Source of the DNA: Mycteria americana
Taxonomy: Eukaryota; Chordata; Aves; Ciconiiformes; Ciconiidae
DNA: 64,000 nt
Direction of reading: 5' to 3'
Assembly (NCBI RefSeq): GCF_035582795.1
Contig: NC_134367.1
Span: 88,953,062-89,017,061 of the forward strand
Shown here piece by piece: positions 62,560 through 64,000 of the stretch. The notes below the pieces were generated by a model. That model was not told the DNA's origin. It did no database searches and saw only the letters and a program-made list of their open reading frames with translations. Made by a program: the position numbers and the translations under genes. Numbering within the stretch: position 1 is the stretch's first letter; every line of letters starts with the position of its first letter.

Positions 62560-62946
62560 GTAAGTTATCTGTAGTTCTCATTTGACATTTAAGATATGGA
62601 TGGTCTTCATTAAATGTCTGGATGAATCTATTTTAGATCTACTTTTCATTGATGTAATGCTGGGTTTGGAATTACAAATGACCAGACAGCAACAACTTTA
62701 TTTAAAGAACATTTTGAAATAAGGTCTGCACACTGTCTGTGGCTCTCACTGCATGAGCTCATGCAGCCATATGAAATCATTTTTAGGATCACAGCTTAAA
62801 TTCATAAATTAATTTCAGTGAAGCTCTCCTAATTACATTAGCTGAAAATGCATCCCAAAACATCTTGATTTCTTAATGTATATCCTTGATATTAAACTTT
62901 AAGAGAAGTTACCATTTACCTAATCACTGTGTCATTTTTTTAACAG
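62560..62946 (+). other. CATSPERE intron between the two large exons
   Basis: 387 bp with intact GTAAGT and TTTTTTTAACAG ends. It contains an 18-bp perfect palindrome, CTGCATGAGCTCATGCAG, at 62749-62766. Confidence 0.8.
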
Positions 62947-63414
62947 AGTGGAAAACAATTAAGTACTTTGGCACCATGCACACCTACTGAGGTTTATCTT
63001 GGATATAATGAAACATTTAATAAAATAGGAGATACAGGAAACGTCGTGAAGTTCTTAAATTTTCCAAACGCTACTTCTTTATATATAGAGCCTGTTAGCT
63101 ATGACTCAGTCCCATCTGAAATTATGTTGTTGCTGATCTGCAGTGGCTGCAGCTCCTCCAGACTTTTTTTTCTGGCAGTTTATAATGCAGACAATTTTGG
63201 GGCTTAAGAAATCTTTACTTACCCGTTCCTTGCAGTTCTGTTATGAGCATGATATACATAAATGCAGCATTGTCATCTGGGCTGCTGTGGGATGACGTGA
63301 GCGTTTACTACACCTGCAAAAACAACACAGATAATGGATATTTTCAAGTATCTGGATGAAAATTTTCTTTATCAGAGATGTCTCATGGGAGCACTATTCA
63401 CCAGATTATTCTTG
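62947..63414 (+). pseudogene. CATSPERE: CATSPERE exon with two stops and a frameshift
   Basis: It starts in phase 0 with SGKQLSTLAPCTPTEVYLGY, aligned with human AKELKSSFAVWTENEIYLGY. The frame continues through EIMLLLICSGC and LFFLAVYNADNFGA to a TAA at 63205-63207, then EIFT. After a one-base loss near 63217 the alignment moves to another frame: LLWDDVSVYYTCKNNTDNGY, FQVSG, TGA at 63357-63359, KFSLSEMSHGSTIHQIIL. This matches human LWDKHRVYY and LSEGSIIHQV. A possible donor GTTAAG follows at 63415. Confidence 0.85.
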
Positions 63415-64000
63415 GTTAAGTATGTTATATTTTAAGTAGTTATGAAGCATTTTCTTGTAATGAAGTGAGAAAGTGAAAGAAATTTCAAGACCATTGAAGC
63501 TACCTTTTTGTAAATGACTGTAGTAGAATAATATTTATTCATTTCATTGGTCTGTTAAGACTGAAAATTATTATTTTTAGATGGACAGACATACCAAGAA
63601 GAGAGTTAGCAAACTGTTATTCTTCAGGTATTGTTAACCTGCACCCCTATCAGTATGATTCTAACCTGCTTCCCCTATTCAGTATGGTTCTAATAAGAAC
63701 ACTCTGGCTTTCAGCCTTAGCATTTGTTACAAGAAGATAACTTGATTATTTTTGTGCAATTCTGTTTGACTAGAAGTTTAATGGCGTGATAGCTCTGATT
63801 TTTCTCAGGAGAAGGTGACTGAAATGGCATGACAACAACAACTTTTTCAGTACATCAAAGAGAGATTATTTTGCAACTTTATGACTTTTTAAGGCACTCA
63901 CTTTCAGATTATAATCACAGCATCATATTGAAAATACCTGGAATTCCCAAGTAGGACACAACTGTTTTTAAGTCCTTTTATTCATTATTCCAGTCTCAGG
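63415..64000 (+). other. Presumed CATSPERE intron to window end
   Basis: No further exon was recognised. The next CATSPERE exons and then DESI2 would be expected to the right by synteny. Confidence 0.5.

Larger units (their letters stand above)
45335..63414 (+). pseudogene. CATSPERE: CATSPERE unitary pseudogene (5' part, continues past window)
   Basis: CATSPERE encodes the epsilon auxiliary subunit of the CatSper calcium channel in the sperm flagellum, a type I membrane protein of about 950 residues with a large extracellular part. Here exons on the plus strand, divergent from ADSS2 exactly as in human 1q44, align in order with the N-terminal ~400 residues: signal peptide, then LEYEGTSFIEW, QYLPASDHSNCFMWY, NVTLTDNGIIFLINGTFY and TEVYLGYNETF. 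Intron phases agree from exon to exon at most junctions. Disabling changes are a lost exon 2 donor (47039), a TGA in candidate exon 6 (59365), TAA at 62500, TAA at 63205, a frameshift at about 63217 and TGA at 63357. Homology continues in register past each stop, so these were coding positions ancestrally. Birds are reported to lack CatSper, which fits. The rest of the gene lies right of the window. Identity comes from remembered mammalian sequence. Confidence 0.85.

Overview
The window looks like nuclear DNA from a bird, or at least a sauropsid. Genes are split into short exons with GT-AG introns, non-coding DNA is AT-rich with many poly-A and poly-T tracts, and there is one dense CpG island. 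The gene order matches human 1q44: SPMIP3/C1orf100 - ADSS2 - CATSPERE. The avian call rests on inference: the CATSPERE copy is disabled, the CatSper sperm channel is reported lost in birds, and a degraded repeat resembles a family I associate with bird genomes. No species-level marker was seen.

Layout. (1) Positions 1-6130 hold one + strand exon resembling SPMIP3 (C1orf100, a sperm axonemal protein) at 1444-1628, and then the region where SPMIP3 and ADSS2 meet tail to tail, including the ADSS2 3' UTR. (2) Positions 6131-44898, minus strand, hold the complete ADSS2 gene (adenylosuccinate synthase, non-muscle isozyme). I could place all 13 coding exons to the base. They join in phase to 1356 nt, or 451 residues plus a stop. 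(3) Positions about 44110-45720 are a CpG island serving as a divergent promoter, with Sp1-type GC boxes, two inward-facing ZNF143/SBS-type motifs and an overlapping upstream ORF in the ADSS2 leader. (4) Positions 45335-63414, plus strand, hold remains of CATSPERE (epsilon subunit of the CatSper sperm calcium channel). Exons 1, 2, 3, a candidate 4, 5, 6 and two large downstream exons can be recognised, with matching phases at most junctions. The gene runs off the right edge.

Main discovery: CATSPERE here is a unitary pseudogene caught part-way through decay. Homology continues in frame across a TAA at 62500-62502. The second large exon carries a TAA (63205-63207), a frameshift near 63217 and a TGA (63357-63359). 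Exon 2 has lost its splice donor (CTAAGT where GTAAGT is expected, at 47039). A TGA also lies in the candidate exon 6. Most other splice sites and long reading frames are still readable. The housekeeping gene ADSS2 is intact, and the SPMIP3 exon on its other side also has an open frame.

Most remaining sequence is intron or intergenic DNA with simple repeats, one short hAT-like DNA transposon and one old interspersed repeat. No tRNA, rRNA or CRISPR was seen.
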